Part shown: piece by piece, positions 1 to 8,917 of the stretch
How the letters are laid out: every line of letters begins with the position of its first letter
Position numbering within the stretch: the first letter of the stretch is position 1
DNA from: Paenibacillus sp. 1781tsa1
GTDB taxonomy: Bacteria > Bacillota > Bacilli > Paenibacillales > Paenibacillaceae
Direction of reading: 5' to 3'
Length of the DNA: 64,000 nt
NCBI RefSeq assembly: GCF_024159265.1
Contig: NZ_JAMYWY010000001.1
Span: 4,526,001 to 4,590,000, forward strand
Translations under genes and position numbers: made by a program
Notes under the pieces: model-generated
What the model was told of the DNA's origin: nothing
The model's database searches: none
What the model saw: only the letters and a program-made list of their open reading frames with translations

Positions 1-808
1 CAACATTAAACTGTTCATTTTTCAGATACATCGACGTATTCGGGATCTTTTTAATCTCACCTTCCGGAAAAGCAACATGCTCATCCAGATTCAGGCCAGG
101 CAGCCCTCGTGCGAGCACCGCCAGCAGAAATATAATGAGTCCAATATGGATGACATATGGGCCCCATCGACTGAATCGCTGTTTCTCGGCGAGCAAAGCA
201 TCACCCTGGGTGTGCACTCGGTAGCCTTTCTTTTTAAGCGGCGTAACCGCTTTCTTAATCCAGTCTTCTGGTGCCTCTTCGATAGATCCTTGGTACACCA
301 GACGCTGTCTCGTCAGAAATTGCGTATGTTTACGTATTTTCTGTTTATTCAGTGCTTTGTAGAGCGGTAGGACGCGATCCAGACTGCATATCACCAATGA
401 TGCACCAATCAGCACCAACAGCAAGATAAACCACCAGGATTCGTATGTATGGGATAAACCCAACAGATAATAGATATGACCCAACTGTCCGTATGTTTCT
501 TTGTAATACACGGAAGGATCAATATTTAAAAATGTACTTTCTTGCGGATAGATCGTACCAAGCATAGAGCCTACAAGCGTGAAAACAATCATATAGACAG
601 CAATTTTGACGGATGAAAAAAAGTTCCATATGCGGTCAATGATGTTGGGATTACTGCGCTGTGAACGACGCGCCATGCCATCATAACGCATTTCCAGCAC
701 TTCATTCGATTTAGCTTCAGACTCCAGTATCGGTTTCCCACATGCTTCACATAGTACAGTGCCAACCGGATTCTGGTGTCCGCACTCACATTTGGTATTT
801 TGGAACAC
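1..808 (-). CDS. resB: Cytochrome c biogenesis protein ResB (3' end outside window)
   Basis: Partial gene: about 269 N-terminal residues are visible and the frame runs off the left edge. ResB works with ResC to carry and attach heme to apocytochromes c at the outer face of the membrane (system II). The N terminus has a small zinc-ribbon-like pair of CxC/CxxC motifs (KCECGH, LCEACGK), then membrane segments, among them one starting FFSSVKIAVYM and one starting WWFILLLVLIG. The GTG start at 808 follows AGGAGGT at good spacing. It lies 14 bp downstream of resA, the usual resABC order, so the two are probably co-transcribed. Confidence 0.93.
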   Translation of the reverse strand, partial: MFQNTKCECGHQNPVGTVLCEACGKPILESEAKSNEVLEMRYDGMARRSQRSNPNIIDRIWNFFSSVKIAVYMIVFTLVGSMLGTIYPQESTFLNIDPSVYYKETYGQLGHIYYLLGLSHTYESWWFILLLVLIGASLVICSLDRVLPLYKALNKQKIRKHTQFLTRQRLVYQGSIEEAPEDWIKKAVTPLKKKGYRVHTQGDALLAEKQRFSRWGPYVIHIGLIIFLLAVLARGLPGLNLDEHVAFPEGEIKKIPNTSMYLKNEQFNV

Positions 809-822
809 GAATAGACCTCCTG

Positions 823-1350
823 TCAGGGCTGCTTCGCCAGTTGCGAAATTTGAGCGTCAAGTGTGTCCAAATCAAGTTGCCCGATATGAATGGTAGAGAT
901 TTTGCCCGTGTCGGATACAAAGAACGTCGTTGGCATCGGAGAGATCCCGAAATCACGAACCGAGTTTTTCTCACGGTCTAACATGATTGGAAATGTAACC
1001 CCAACCTGCCGAACAAAATTATCCACGGTCATCTGGTCTTCTCCAACATTAATTCCGACAAACTGTACTCCTTGGTTCTTCCATTTGTCCGCTTGCGCCT
1101 GAAGTGCAGGCATCTCTTTAACACAAGGTTCACACCAGGTGCCCCAGAAATTGATCACCATTGCTTTTCCTTTGTACTCATCAGACGTATGAACTTGACC
1201 ATCCAGGCCCAGCAGTTCAAAAGAAGGAGACTTGTCCCCTTCCTTTGGCTTGCCATTCGAGCCGGATACCGATGTGGTAATCGCATATCCGCCCAACACC
1301 AGGATCAATAACAAAATGACGATTTGCACCGTTCTTCTTGATTTCCCCAT
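823..1350 (-). CDS. resA: Thiol-disulfide oxidoreductase ResA
   Basis: 175 residues, the normal length for ResA. An N-terminal membrane anchor (residues 8-26) precedes a thioredoxin-fold domain with the active site WCEPC (Cys73 and Cys76). Members of this family reduce the disulfide of apocytochrome c so that heme can be attached. The preceding ribosome-binding site is a GGGGAG-like sequence. It is the first gene of the res cluster here, upstream of resB. The 135 bp up to rluB hold a weak AAAAC/GTTTT hairpin but no convincing terminator, so it may share transcripts with rluB or have its own promoter. Confidence 0.96.
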   Translation of the reverse strand: MGKSRRTVQIVILLLILVLGGYAITTSVSGSNGKPKEGDKSPSFELLGLDGQVHTSDEYKGKAMVINFWGTWCEPCVKEMPALQAQADKWKNQGVQFVGINVGEDQMTVDNFVRQVGVTFPIMLDREKNSVRDFGISPMPTTFFVSDTGKISTIHIGQLDLDTLDAQISQLAKQP

Positions 1351-1485
1351 GTGCTGCTCCCCTTTTTAGTGACTCTAACACTCGCATATCATTGAACTAA
1401 GGACAACTGTGAACATCCTATGAACAATTATAGCGAATTTCGTCACAAAACTGCGGCGGTTTTATGAAAATTATGTGTCCTCACA

Positions 1486-2235
1486 TTACCTTTTTTTCAT
1501 TTTTCTGGCTGGTTCTGATTGTGCGAGAGTAATCAGGTTGTTAACTTCTTCTTTGGTCAGATTACGCGTCAAACCACGTTTCAGGTTTTGTAGCAAAATG
1601 CCACCAAACGAAATCCGTTTCAACCGGGTTACCGGATGGTTGATCGCCTCGAACATGCGTCTAACCTGACGGTTACGCCCTTCATAGATCGTAATGGAGA
1701 TCACCGACTCATTGGCCGCTGTATCCACATCTTTGTACTCCACCTCTGCAGGAGCCGTCATGCCGTCATCCAGCATAATGCCTGTCTTCAACTTCTCCAG
1801 AGCTGTACCATGCGGCACACCTTTGACCGTTGCGTGATACGTTTTGGGTACGTGATGCTTCGGATGCGTCAACAAATGTGCAAACTCACCATCATTGGTC
1901 AGAATCAATAAGCCCTCTGTGTCATAGTCCAGACGACCCACAGGGTATACACGTTCCTTAACACCTTTCAGGTAGTCGGATACAATTTTCCGACCTTCCG
2001 GGTCAGATGCACTTGTGATTACGCCTTTTGGCTTGTTCAACATCAAGTACACTTTTTTCTCACTGCGGATCGGTTTTCCATTAACCGTAATCATATCCTC
2101 TTCGGGGTTCGCTTTCGTACCCAGTTCGGTTACGACCTCCCCGTTAACTTCTACTTTGCCGGACAGGATTAGTTCCTCGCTCTTGCGGCGGGATGCAATG
2201 CCTGCCTGTGCGATAATTTTTTGTAATCTTTCCAT
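1486..2235 (-). CDS. rluB: Ribosomal large subunit pseudouridine synthase B
   Basis: About 249 residues. An N-terminal S4 RNA-binding domain (first 60 residues, with the ASRRKSEELI helix) is followed by the pseudouridine synthase domain, with the catalytic Asp in GRLDYDTEGLL near residue 103 and a C-terminal EGRNRQVRRMFE motif. It isomerises a uridine in 23S rRNA. An ATG three codons upstream (2244) is also in frame but sits only two bases after GAGGTG. The ATG at 2235 has normal spacing and matches the MERLQK start known in Bacillus. The position between spmB and resA matches B. subtilis ypuL. Confidence 0.94.
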   Translation of the reverse strand: MERLQKIIAQAGIASRRKSEELILSGKVEVNGEVVTELGTKANPEEDMITVNGKPIRSEKKVYLMLNKPKGVITSASDPEGRKIVSDYLKGVKERVYPVGRLDYDTEGLLILTNDGEFAHLLTHPKHHVPKTYHATVKGVPHGTALEKLKTGIMLDDGMTAPAEVEYKDVDTAANESVISITIYEGRNRQVRRMFEAINHPVTRLKRISFGGILLQNLKRGLTRNLTKEEVNNLITLAQSEPARKMKKR

Positions 2236-2361
2236 GTTTGTCATGTCACCTCACACTAATGATACCCATCACGCAAGGAAATCACAAGGATAATCCAAGG
2301 ATTTTGTAAACTGACGACACGAATCTCCATTTTAGGCTACCTTCCCCTTTGAGACTGACGC

Positions 2362-2420
2362 AAAAAAAGCCTACCTTTACACTACCTGTTCATCACAGAT
2401 GGGGTAAAGATAAGCCTTTT
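2362..2420 (-). terminator. Rho-independent terminator after the serine protease gene
   Basis: Read on the minus strand, AAAAAGGCTTATCTTTAC pairs, with a few G-U pairs, with GTAAAGGTAGGC followed by seven T. It starts 12 bases after the protease stop codon and separates that gene from rluB. Confidence 0.8.
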
Positions 2421-2431
2421 CATCAAACCAT

Positions 2432-3250
2432 TTAATTGGAAACTTTGCCGGCAACCGCAACCTGTTTTTTGGCAGGCGTAGCGCTGGCTTTAATGAAAGA
2501 CTGTAATGTTTTGGAAGTAATATAATAGGTACGTCCACCGTACACAAATGTCATCATACCAATGACCCGGTTGTTCTGATCCAGAACAGGGCCACCTGAA
2601 TTACCTTGTGCCATGGATTTCACAATACTGCCGATTCCCTTTTTACCCGGAACATCCGAGGCTTGGGAACTGAACACTCTGCTTTTGGCTATCGTATTGT
2701 AGGTTGAAGGAAAATCTTCATCCAGGATGACCAGATCACCAGCAGGATTTTTGGGGAATCCAATCGTATAGACAACCTGGTTATCCCTCGCGTTTGCAAA
2801 TGTGACCGGTTGGGCGTCTATTTCCTTGTCCAGCTTCAGCAGCGCCATGTCTGTCACCGGATCTGTCTTAATAATCTTTGCCTTTACAGGCTTTCCTAAG
2901 GAACCTGGACTCGCAACAGTCAGTGTGCCTTCATCACCATCAGACAGTTCAGCAAAACTCTGAACAACATGGTAATTCGTGAGCACTTCATCCTTCGAGA
3001 TCAGTATCGAGGTACCAACATCATAATATACCATATCGGGTTCATCCTGCTTGATCAAACGTACATTCACGACTGGAAAAGAATCCGCTGTGACTGCCAT
3101 TTGTGCACGCAGCTGTTTGTCGAAGTAACCTGTAAAATGTATCGTCTGAACGGCTTGAGCCGCTGCCAGCCCCGTTGACCCTGCGAGCATTGCAATGGCA
3201 AGCACACCTGACATTCCGACACGGAGCATTCGTCTCCAACTCTTCTGCAT
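2432..3250 (-). CDS. Secreted trypsin-like (HtrA/S1-type) serine protease
   Basis: 272 residues. A Sec signal peptide (MQKSWRRMLR, hydrophobic core to about residue 31, AAAQA cleavage region) is followed by a chymotrypsin-fold domain with the full triad: His94 in TNYHVV, Asp134 in TDMALL and Ser218 in GNSGGP. There is no PDZ domain, so it is shorter than HtrA/DegP proteins. The start follows GGAGGAG. Probably exported to the cell surface or spore envelope; the substrate is unknown. It sits directly downstream of spmB, where B. subtilis has rluB next, so it looks like a lineage-specific insertion into the dacB-spmA-spmB cluster. It ends in its own terminator. Confidence 0.85.
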   Translation of the reverse strand: MQKSWRRMLRVGMSGVLAIAMLAGSTGLAAAQAVQTIHFTGYFDKQLRAQMAVTADSFPVVNVRLIKQDEPDMVYYDVGTSILISKDEVLTNYHVVQSFAELSDGDEGTLTVASPGSLGKPVKAKIIKTDPVTDMALLKLDKEIDAQPVTFANARDNQVVYTIGFPKNPAGDLVILDEDFPSTYNTIAKSRVFSSQASDVPGKKGIGSIVKSMAQGNSGGPVLDQNNRVIGMMTFVYGGRTYYITSKTLQSFIKASATPAKKQVAVAGKVSN

Positions 3251-3313
3251 GTCTCACTCTCCTCCGCTATTATTCTAGCATATCTAATATATCGGAAGGA
3301 AAGGAGATATCTT

Positions 3314-3847
3314 TTAACCAAAAACGAGCAAACAAATGGCGAGGGCAGCAATAAAACCAACGACATCGGAAAACAACCCTACTTTAAGTGCGTACCGACC
3401 GTTCCTTATGCCTACAGCCCCAAAATAGACAGTTAGCACATATAACGTGGTATCTGTACTTCCCTGAATTGTAGATGCCATGCGTCCAATCATGGAGTCA
3501 GGGCCATGGGTTTTGATCAGATCGGTTGTAAACGCCAGGGAGCCTGTCCCAGTCAAAGGACGCAGTATTCCGAGTGGCAATACTTCGCCTGGGACACCCA
3601 TCCAGGATACCAACGGAGCTAACAAACTAATCACAAAATCCAGTGCACCCGAGGCACGAAATACGCTGATTGCGACCATCATGCCCACGAGATGCGGAAT
3701 AATACTGATTGCAGTAGAGAATCCATCCTTGGCCCCATCAACAAAGGATTCGTAAACCGGGACCTTTTTGGTAAACGCATATAATGGAACAAACGCGATA
3801 ATAACCGGGATGGCCCAGACGGAGATCCAGTTGATGAAGGTTAACAA
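3314..3847 (-). CDS. spmB: Spore maturation protein B
   Basis: 177 residues, an integral membrane protein with several hydrophobic helices. It has the nucleoside-recognition (Gate) domain features of the SpmA/SpmB family: a conserved IIPHLVGMMVAISVFRASG stretch and GSTDTTLYVLTVYFGAVG. In Bacillus, SpmA and SpmB are needed for normal spore core dehydration and heat resistance. The start is TTG after AAAGGATG, seven bases beyond the spmA stop, so it is tightly coupled to spmA. Confidence 0.95.
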   Translation of the reverse strand: MLTFINWISVWAIPVIIAFVPLYAFTKKVPVYESFVDGAKDGFSTAISIIPHLVGMMVAISVFRASGALDFVISLLAPLVSWMGVPGEVLPLGILRPLTGTGSLAFTTDLIKTHGPDSMIGRMASTIQGSTDTTLYVLTVYFGAVGIRNGRYALKVGLFSDVVGFIAALAICLLVFG

Positions 3848-3853
3848 AGGTGC

Positions 3854-4480
3854 TCATCCTTTCATGCCGGGATTGCCACTTTTCTGTATACGCGGCGGTT
3901 TATGTAAAGCCCTATTTCGATACCAACGATCGGCGATTATAGCAGCAAGTGTAGCAATAATGGTAGCCATCAATGTTGTTCCCACGATCTCTGTAGCATT
4001 GGCGGAATGATAGTTTAAGCGGATGGCAATCAGCGTTGTCGGAATAATGGTAATGCTGGCCGTATTCAGAGCCAGTAAGGTGCACATGGCTGGAGAAGCT
4101 GTTTGTTTATCCGGATTAAGCTCCTGCAGCTGTTGCATGGCTTTGATTCCCATTGGTGTAGCCGCATTTCCTAGCCCCAGCAGATTGGCACTCATATTGG
4201 AGAGAATATAACCCATCGCCGGATGATTTTTGGGCACATCGGGGAACAGGAAGCCTACAATGGGACCGAGCAGCTTAGCAATCCGAGCCAGGAGACCGGC
4301 ATCCTCAGCCATTTTCATCATGCCCATCCAGAACACAAGCACACTGATCAGTCCAAAACAGACTGTAACTCCCGTTGCCGCGCCATCAAAAGCGGCTTGC
4401 GTGACCACCTCAATATTGCCGTTGATGGCTGCAAAAGCAAATCCGATTAAGATCATAAGCAGCCAAATTAAATTGATCAA
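3854..4480 (-). CDS. spmA: Spore maturation protein A
   Basis: 208 residues with a multi-pass Gate-domain fold. Family landmarks include GNAATPMGIKAMQQLQELNP and NTASITIIPTTLIAIRLNY. It acts with SpmB in spore dehydration, probably as a membrane transporter whose substrate is unknown. The start is TTG preceded by GGGAGGG at eight bases. It lies between dacB and spmB, as in the B. subtilis dacB-spmA-spmB operon, which is expressed in the mother cell. Confidence 0.95.
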   Translation of the reverse strand: MINLIWLLMILIGFAFAAINGNIEVVTQAAFDGAATGVTVCFGLISVLVFWMGMMKMAEDAGLLARIAKLLGPIVGFLFPDVPKNHPAMGYILSNMSANLLGLGNAATPMGIKAMQQLQELNPDKQTASPAMCTLLALNTASITIIPTTLIAIRLNYHSANATEIVGTTLMATIIATLAAIIADRWYRNRALHKPPRIQKSGNPGMKG

Positions 4481-4511
4481 TGGTTATACCCTCCCTTCAA
4501 CGATGGTTCAA

Positions 4512-5699
4512 CTAAGGAGACAACAGGTGACTTAATACGGCACGCCACGCAGCTGCCCAGGAAGAGACTTCTCCGATGCCACCCAGCGTTGACTCGGCTG
4601 TCTTCGGTTCCGGAGGAATAAAACTACCTTTGCGATACACCGGAATCGAGCCAACAAGTTTACCATCAAGTTGCATATCGATGCGTCCTGCCAATCCAAA
4701 CGTAGGGTCTGTCGATTGTTTATTCCCTTCCGTTTCCGACTGGGCGCGATTTTCGTGCAGAATCAACTTTTTGGTCAATGAACTTTTCTCACTCTCAGCA
4801 AGTGGATACCAAAATCCCCGGCCTGTAACGACATCTGTATTTTGCACAGGCTGCTCTTGCTTAGCAATCTCTACCAATGGGAAATATTCAAACCCAAAAT
4901 CAAGCATTCGAGCATGATCATTCCAATCATTTCCATCATTCAGCGTTACCGCGGCGAGCTGTTGTCCATTGCGTGTAGCCGAGCTGACCAAACATCTGAA
5001 AGCTTTCTTTGTATAGCCCGTTTTCACGCCATCTGCACCTTCATACATCCGCAGCATTTTATTTTTGTTGTGCCAGGAGTATTCCCAGCTTTCATTGGGG
5101 TTCGGTGCGGATTTGTCCTCCGTGGCTACGATGCGTTTGAACACCGGGTTGTGCAACGCGTAGGCAGTTAATCTGGCCAAGTCATTGGCTGTAGAATAAT
5201 GACCTTCTGCATCCAGTCCATGAGGGTTCATAAAGTGGGAATGTGTCAGACCAATTTGCTCTGCCTTTTTGTTCATTAATAGCACAAATCCTTCTTCCGA
5301 ACCCCCCACATGCTCCGCAATCGCAGAAGCCGCGTCATTGCCTGAACGGAGCATTAGCCCGTACAACATGTTCTCGAGTGTCATCTCCTCACCTAACTTC
5401 AGATAAAGAGACGATCCTTCTTTGGCAAAAGCCGTGGGAGACACTTTCACTTTCTCATCCAGCTTGCTGTGTTCGATCGCTACGATCGCCGTCATGATTT
5501 TGGTCAAGCTGGCAATTCGCAGTTCCTTATCCCCATCCTTGCTGTATAAGATCCGGCCTGATGTGACATCAATGAGAGCAGCGCTTTGCGCATGTGTAGA
5601 CGGACCTTGAATTGTTGCTTGGGCTTGAGTAACCCCTAAGGAAGACAGCAAGAAGACAGGGATAAGCATACATGCAAGGACTTTCGTTATTTTTCGCAT
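4512..5699 (-). CDS. dacB: Sporulation D-alanyl-D-alanine carboxypeptidase (PBP5*)
   Basis: 395 residues from the chosen ATG. An upstream in-frame GTG at 5720 is rejected because the GGAGG ribosome-binding site lies inside that extension. Signal peptide (VLACMLIPVFLLSSLG), then an S11 peptidase domain with SLTK (Ser64/Lys67), SGN (Ser119) and KTG (Lys226), and a C-terminal beta domain ending in a hydrophobic/amphipathic helix. It trims pentapeptides in spore cortex peptidoglycan and so controls cross-linking. It heads the spmA-spmB cluster, which supports the sporulation role over a vegetative DacA role. Confidence 0.93.
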   Translation of the reverse strand: MRKITKVLACMLIPVFLLSSLGVTQAQATIQGPSTHAQSAALIDVTSGRILYSKDGDKELRIASLTKIMTAIVAIEHSKLDEKVKVSPTAFAKEGSSLYLKLGEEMTLENMLYGLMLRSGNDAASAIAEHVGGSEEGFVLLMNKKAEQIGLTHSHFMNPHGLDAEGHYSTANDLARLTAYALHNPVFKRIVATEDKSAPNPNESWEYSWHNKNKMLRMYEGADGVKTGYTKKAFRCLVSSATRNGQQLAAVTLNDGNDWNDHARMLDFGFEYFPLVEIAKQEQPVQNTDVVTGRGFWYPLAESEKSSLTKKLILHENRAQSETEGNKQSTDPTFGLAGRIDMQLDGKLVGSIPVYRKGSFIPPEPKTAESTLGGIGEVSSWAAAWRAVLSHLLSP

Positions 5700-5783
5700 C
5701 AATTCATTCCTCCGGGTCACTTGGAATCTTGTACTATCTTATGTTCGGACAACTTGGAGTATGTCCCATAGGGCAAAAACAGC

Positions 5784-5813
5784 AAAAATCCCTCACGCTA
5801 ATGCGGGAGGGAT
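5784..5813 (-). terminator. Rho-independent terminator after ytfJ
   Basis: Minus-strand hairpin ATCCCTCCCGC-ATTA-GCGTGAGGGAT followed by TTTTTG, 14 bases after the ytfJ stop. It isolates ytfJ from the downstream dacB operon. Confidence 0.88.
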
Positions 5814-5827
5814 CATGACGAAATGAT

Positions 5828-6313
5828 TCAGCTATAGGTTGATGGATCTGGTGTAACCGGCGGCACATCTGTTGTATTCGTTTGTGTTGTACTACGTTGG
5901 AACATACCTTGAATTCTGTCCAGAACATAAGGGGTAGAGTCAATGAGCTTCTCAAAGAGATGTGTGGAGTTATCGAGTGGTACAATGTGTACCCCCTGTT
6001 TACCTACCACCAGGAACGCAATAGGACGTATGGATACACCTCCGCCACTACCGCCACCAAATGGAGAAGCTACTTTTGCTGAACTGGCATGTTCAGTAGA
6101 GGTATTCGTAGCACCACTTTTGCCACTACTTTCTCCATTGACGTGAAAATCACTACCACCGGCAGCAAATCCGAATCCCACCTTACTGATTGGCAGAATC
6201 ACGGTACCATCCGGTGTTTCGACTGCATCGCCAACAATTGTATTGACATCCACCATGGCCTTGATATTCTCCATTGCGGTTTCCATTAAGCCTTGAATTG
6301 GATGATCTGACAT
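5828..6313 (-). CDS. ytfJ: GerW family sporulation protein YtfJ
   Basis: 161 residues starting at MSDHPIQGLM. The ATG at 6313 is preceded by GGAGGG at seven bases, so a longer frame to 6370 is rejected. Typical family features are MENIKAMVDVNTIVGDAV near the N terminus, ILPISKVGFGFAAGGSDF, a glycine-rich GGGSGGG segment and VSIRPIAFLVV. In Bacillus, YtfJ/GerW is a forespore protein of the spore interior needed for efficient germination. It is paired with the DUF2953 gene upstream, the same ytfI-ytfJ order as in Bacillus, but here lies next to dacB. Confidence 0.93.
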   Translation of the reverse strand: MSDHPIQGLMETAMENIKAMVDVNTIVGDAVETPDGTVILPISKVGFGFAAGGSDFHVNGESSGKSGATNTSTEHASSAKVASPFGGGSGGGVSIRPIAFLVVGKQGVHIVPLDNSTHLFEKLIDSTPYVLDRIQGMFQRSTTQTNTTDVPPVTPDPSTYS

Positions 6314-6462
6314 TTTAATTCCCTCCAGTTTCAATGTAAGCTTGGTTTGATCTAACCATATCATCCCCAAACTTGAAGGGACTTATGTAAATAAGCAATT
6401 GAAGTATACTATGCGTTACTCCAACCCCACATTTTCAAAAACAGACCTGATCTGATGGGAAC

Positions 6463-7200
6463 TTATTGTACTGTCCCACTAAGCTTTTGCTTTTGCTTTT
6501 GCTTCTCCTTACGCTTGCGGCGCTGTTCTTGAAGAAGCTTGAGCCACATCCGCCATCCGCCTTCGACTTGGAGCACACGGGTTAGCAGTGTAACTCCAGC
6601 GATCAAAAGAGCTGTAATCCGCATCTTTACTCTGCAATCGAGATCTGTTCTGAACTCCATTTCGTCTGACCACACCGGCATCACCTGAAGCACGGGTGTA
6701 TCATCGAAACGGATCTGATAGGTGAGAAAACCAATAATGATGGACTTGATACTCCACACCCAGCCCGTCAGCACCGCTGTGTATGCTGCATCGCCAACCC
6801 CGATGTGGGTAGACCAGGACAGTTGAGTCATATGCACATGCGTGAGTGTTTGCTTGAGCCACAGCTTGAGTGCATCGGTCGCCCTTAGCATAATCTTTAC
6901 ATCTTTGGCCCACTTCTTGACTTTACGCTTGTTAACCCGCTCACTCCCCTGTGCCTCCCCTCTGGAATGATTCATGGACTGTTCGGTCTTGACCAGAAAA
7001 CCTTCCTTCATATTGCGAAAAACAATACTCGGGATCTCATAGTTAATCCGCACAATTCCATAGAGAATACGTACATTAATATTGGCGTAATCATCACTTT
7101 TATGTTTACTGAATGTAAAATGTACATGAACATTTGAGATGAGGACTGCGGCAATCAGCAATGCGAACAATAAACCGATTCCTCCAAGCCAAATCCACAC
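6463..7200 (-). CDS. ytfI: DUF2953 family membrane-anchored protein (YtfI-like)
   Basis: 245 residues. A single N-terminal membrane helix (IWLGGIGLLFALLIAAVLI) precedes a soluble domain. Family signatures are VRILYGIVRINYEIP, a middle region WSTHIGVGDAAYTAVLTGWVW and DLDCRVKMRITALLIAG. A lysine/glutamine-rich tail follows (KRKEKQKQKQK). The start is GTG at 7200; a TTG five codons upstream overlaps the GGAGGT ribosome-binding site. The biochemical function is unknown. Its conserved pairing with ytfJ in sporeformers suggests a sporulation role, by inference only. Confidence 0.85.
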   Translation of the reverse strand: MWIWLGGIGLLFALLIAAVLISNVHVHFTFSKHKSDDYANINVRILYGIVRINYEIPSIVFRNMKEGFLVKTEQSMNHSRGEAQGSERVNKRKVKKWAKDVKIMLRATDALKLWLKQTLTHVHMTQLSWSTHIGVGDAAYTAVLTGWVWSIKSIIIGFLTYQIRFDDTPVLQVMPVWSDEMEFRTDLDCRVKMRITALLIAGVTLLTRVLQVEGGWRMWLKLLQEQRRKRKEKQKQKQKLSGTVQ

Positions 7201-7340
7201 AGGCCTTACCTCCAAGCCCTCAATTCTTTTCTCGTCTAGTATGGCACTCTGGATAGGAAAAAATTCACGTCTGACCTAAAAATCCCATTTCATATTTGTA
7301 TGGATACTGTTCTATTCACCATTTATCTAAAACAATGCAC

Positions 7341-7372
7341 AAAAAAACCGACTCCACTGATGGTGTCGGTTA
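7341..7372 (-). terminator. Rho-independent terminator after scpB
   Basis: Minus strand AACCGACACCA-TCAG-TGGAGTCGGTT followed by seven T, 15 bases after the scpB stop. It closes the operon that runs from the riboflavin genes or scpA. Confidence 0.9.
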
Positions 7373-7387
7373 GTATGAACTTGCAAT

Positions 7388-8044
7388 TTAAAGTGAAGAG
7401 TCCGTATTATCATCTTCGTTGTCAATTTGACTCGCATCCTCTGTCAGATCAGCACTTTCCGGTTCCAGTTGTTGCAAATCCAGTTTGTTGAATAACAGTT
7501 GTGTCTCTTCCTCCAGGTTCTCCGAATCTTCGAACAAGCCTGGTTCCGGAAGGTCTTTAATTGAAGCCAGTCCGAAATAATCCAGGAATGACTTGGTCGT
7601 TCCATACAGAATTGGTCGTCCGATCGCCTCAGCTCGTCCCACTTCAATGATCAGATCCTTATTCACAAGTGTATGAATAGCCCGCTCCGATTTTACACCG
7701 CGAATCTCCTCAATCTCAACCCGGGTAATCGGCTGCCGGTACGCCACGATGGCCAACGTCTCCAGAGCCGCCTGGGATAAGGAAGTCCGTGCTGGAGAGT
7801 ACGCCAATTTCTCAAAATACACAGCATGCTCAGGCAAGGTGCCCAACTGAACTACGCCAGCGATCTTTAGAATCTGTACGCCTCGACCCTGCTGTGAAAA
7901 TTCACGAATCATCTCCTCAATCGCGTCCGTTACAAGTTCCACGCGCTGGTCCACGATCTCGGCAATTTGTTTGATACTTAGACCCTCTTCTCCGGACAAA
8001 AACAGCAGGCCTTCAATAATTGATTTCAATTTCGGAAAATCCAT
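7388..8044 (-). CDS. scpB: Segregation and condensation protein B
   Basis: 218 residues from MDFPKLKSIIEGLLFL. An in-frame upstream extension to 8110 lies within scpA and is rejected. It has two winged-helix domains, with the conserved SLSQAALETLAIVAYRQPITRVEIEEIRGV stretch and RPILYGTTKSFLDYFGL, then an acidic disordered tail. ScpB dimerises and binds ScpA to form the kleisin-associated part of the SMC condensin that organises and segregates the chromosome. The start overlaps the end of scpA by 32 bases, which implies translational coupling. Confidence 0.94.
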   Translation of the reverse strand: MDFPKLKSIIEGLLFLSGEEGLSIKQIAEIVDQRVELVTDAIEEMIREFSQQGRGVQILKIAGVVQLGTLPEHAVYFEKLAYSPARTSLSQAALETLAIVAYRQPITRVEIEEIRGVKSERAIHTLVNKDLIIEVGRAEAIGRPILYGTTKSFLDYFGLASIKDLPEPGLFEDSENLEEETQLLFNKLDLQQLEPESADLTEDASQIDNEDDNTDSSL

Positions 8045-8813
8045 GATTCTTTGTTTCCCCTCTCCACTCCATAACGATATCCTCAAACATCCGTTCCTGA
8101 TAACAGACAATCTGCTTCATCTTCATCAGTTCCAGCACCGCCAGAAAAGTGACAACAATCTCATGGCGATAGATATGCTCGTCCATCAATTTGGAGAATA
8201 ACAGTCTTCCTCCCGGCCCCATACTTTCCAAAGCGCCGATGACATCCCGTATCCGGTCCTTAACCGAAATTTCATCCCGTTTGATCCGGGTTACGGTTGT
8301 ACGCTTCTCAGCCTTGCGTAAAGCCTTCTGAAATGCTGCAATCAGGTCTGAGGTGTGTAATCCTTCAACCGGATTCGATTGGGCTTCTACGGGCATATAG
8401 GGCCGCAGATCCTCGGGCTCTTTGGAAAATATAAGGCTGCGTTCCCACTCCCGTTCATGAAGATGTCGCGCAATTCCCTTGTACTTGCGATATTCTATCA
8501 GACGTGCAATCAGCTCTGCACGTGGATCATAATCTTCTTCTTCCATAAAATCATAATCCTCGAAGTCTTCAATTACCGGTGGTTTGGGCAGTAAAAGTTT
8601 GCTCTTGATCGACAGCAGTGTTGCTGCCATGACCAGAAATTCACTCGTAATATCCAGTTCCAGTTCCTGCATCGAATGCAAATACGCCATGTATTGATCG
8701 GTAATATCGCTGATGGGAATATCCTGGATATGAATTTCAGCCTTATCAATCAGATGAAGCAGCAGATCCAAAGGCCCTTCAAAAGTCTCCAGTTTGTATG
8801 TAACTACCGTCAC
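8013..8813 (-). CDS. scpA: Segregation and condensation protein A (kleisin)
   Basis: 266 residues starting at GTG 8813, nine bases after GGAGG. The upstream in-frame extension is rejected because it contains the ribosome-binding site. The N terminus YKLETFEGPLDLLLHLIDKAEI is the signature that binds the SMC neck. A middle region with acidic EDFEDYDFMEEEDYDP precedes the C-terminal winged helix that contacts the SMC head. It bridges SMC dimers together with ScpB. It lies downstream of ribH as in Bacillus, but ribT and ypuF are absent between them. Confidence 0.95.
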   Translation of the reverse strand: MTVVTYKLETFEGPLDLLLHLIDKAEIHIQDIPISDITDQYMAYLHSMQELELDITSEFLVMAATLLSIKSKLLLPKPPVIEDFEDYDFMEEEDYDPRAELIARLIEYRKYKGIARHLHEREWERSLIFSKEPEDLRPYMPVEAQSNPVEGLHTSDLIAAFQKALRKAEKRTTVTRIKRDEISVKDRIRDVIGALESMGPGGRLLFSKLMDEHIYRHEIVVTFLAVLELMKMKQIVCYQERMFEDIVMEWRGETKNHGFSEIEINY

Positions 8814-8917
8814 TAGACGAATCCTCCCGCCAGAAAAATACAAAACCCTGCCAAGCCGTCCGAATCCGGTCTCCCGTCTTCGTCTGCGCATAGCAGGGCA
8901 CTACTATTAAATAAGCA

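Noticed and set aside
1440..1485. Weak hairpin AAAAC-GTTTT between rluB and resA
   Set aside because: Stem of five bases and no T tract; not a credible terminator.
5700..5720. Upstream GTG start for dacB
   Set aside because: The GGAGG ribosome-binding site lies inside this extension, so translation must start at 5699.
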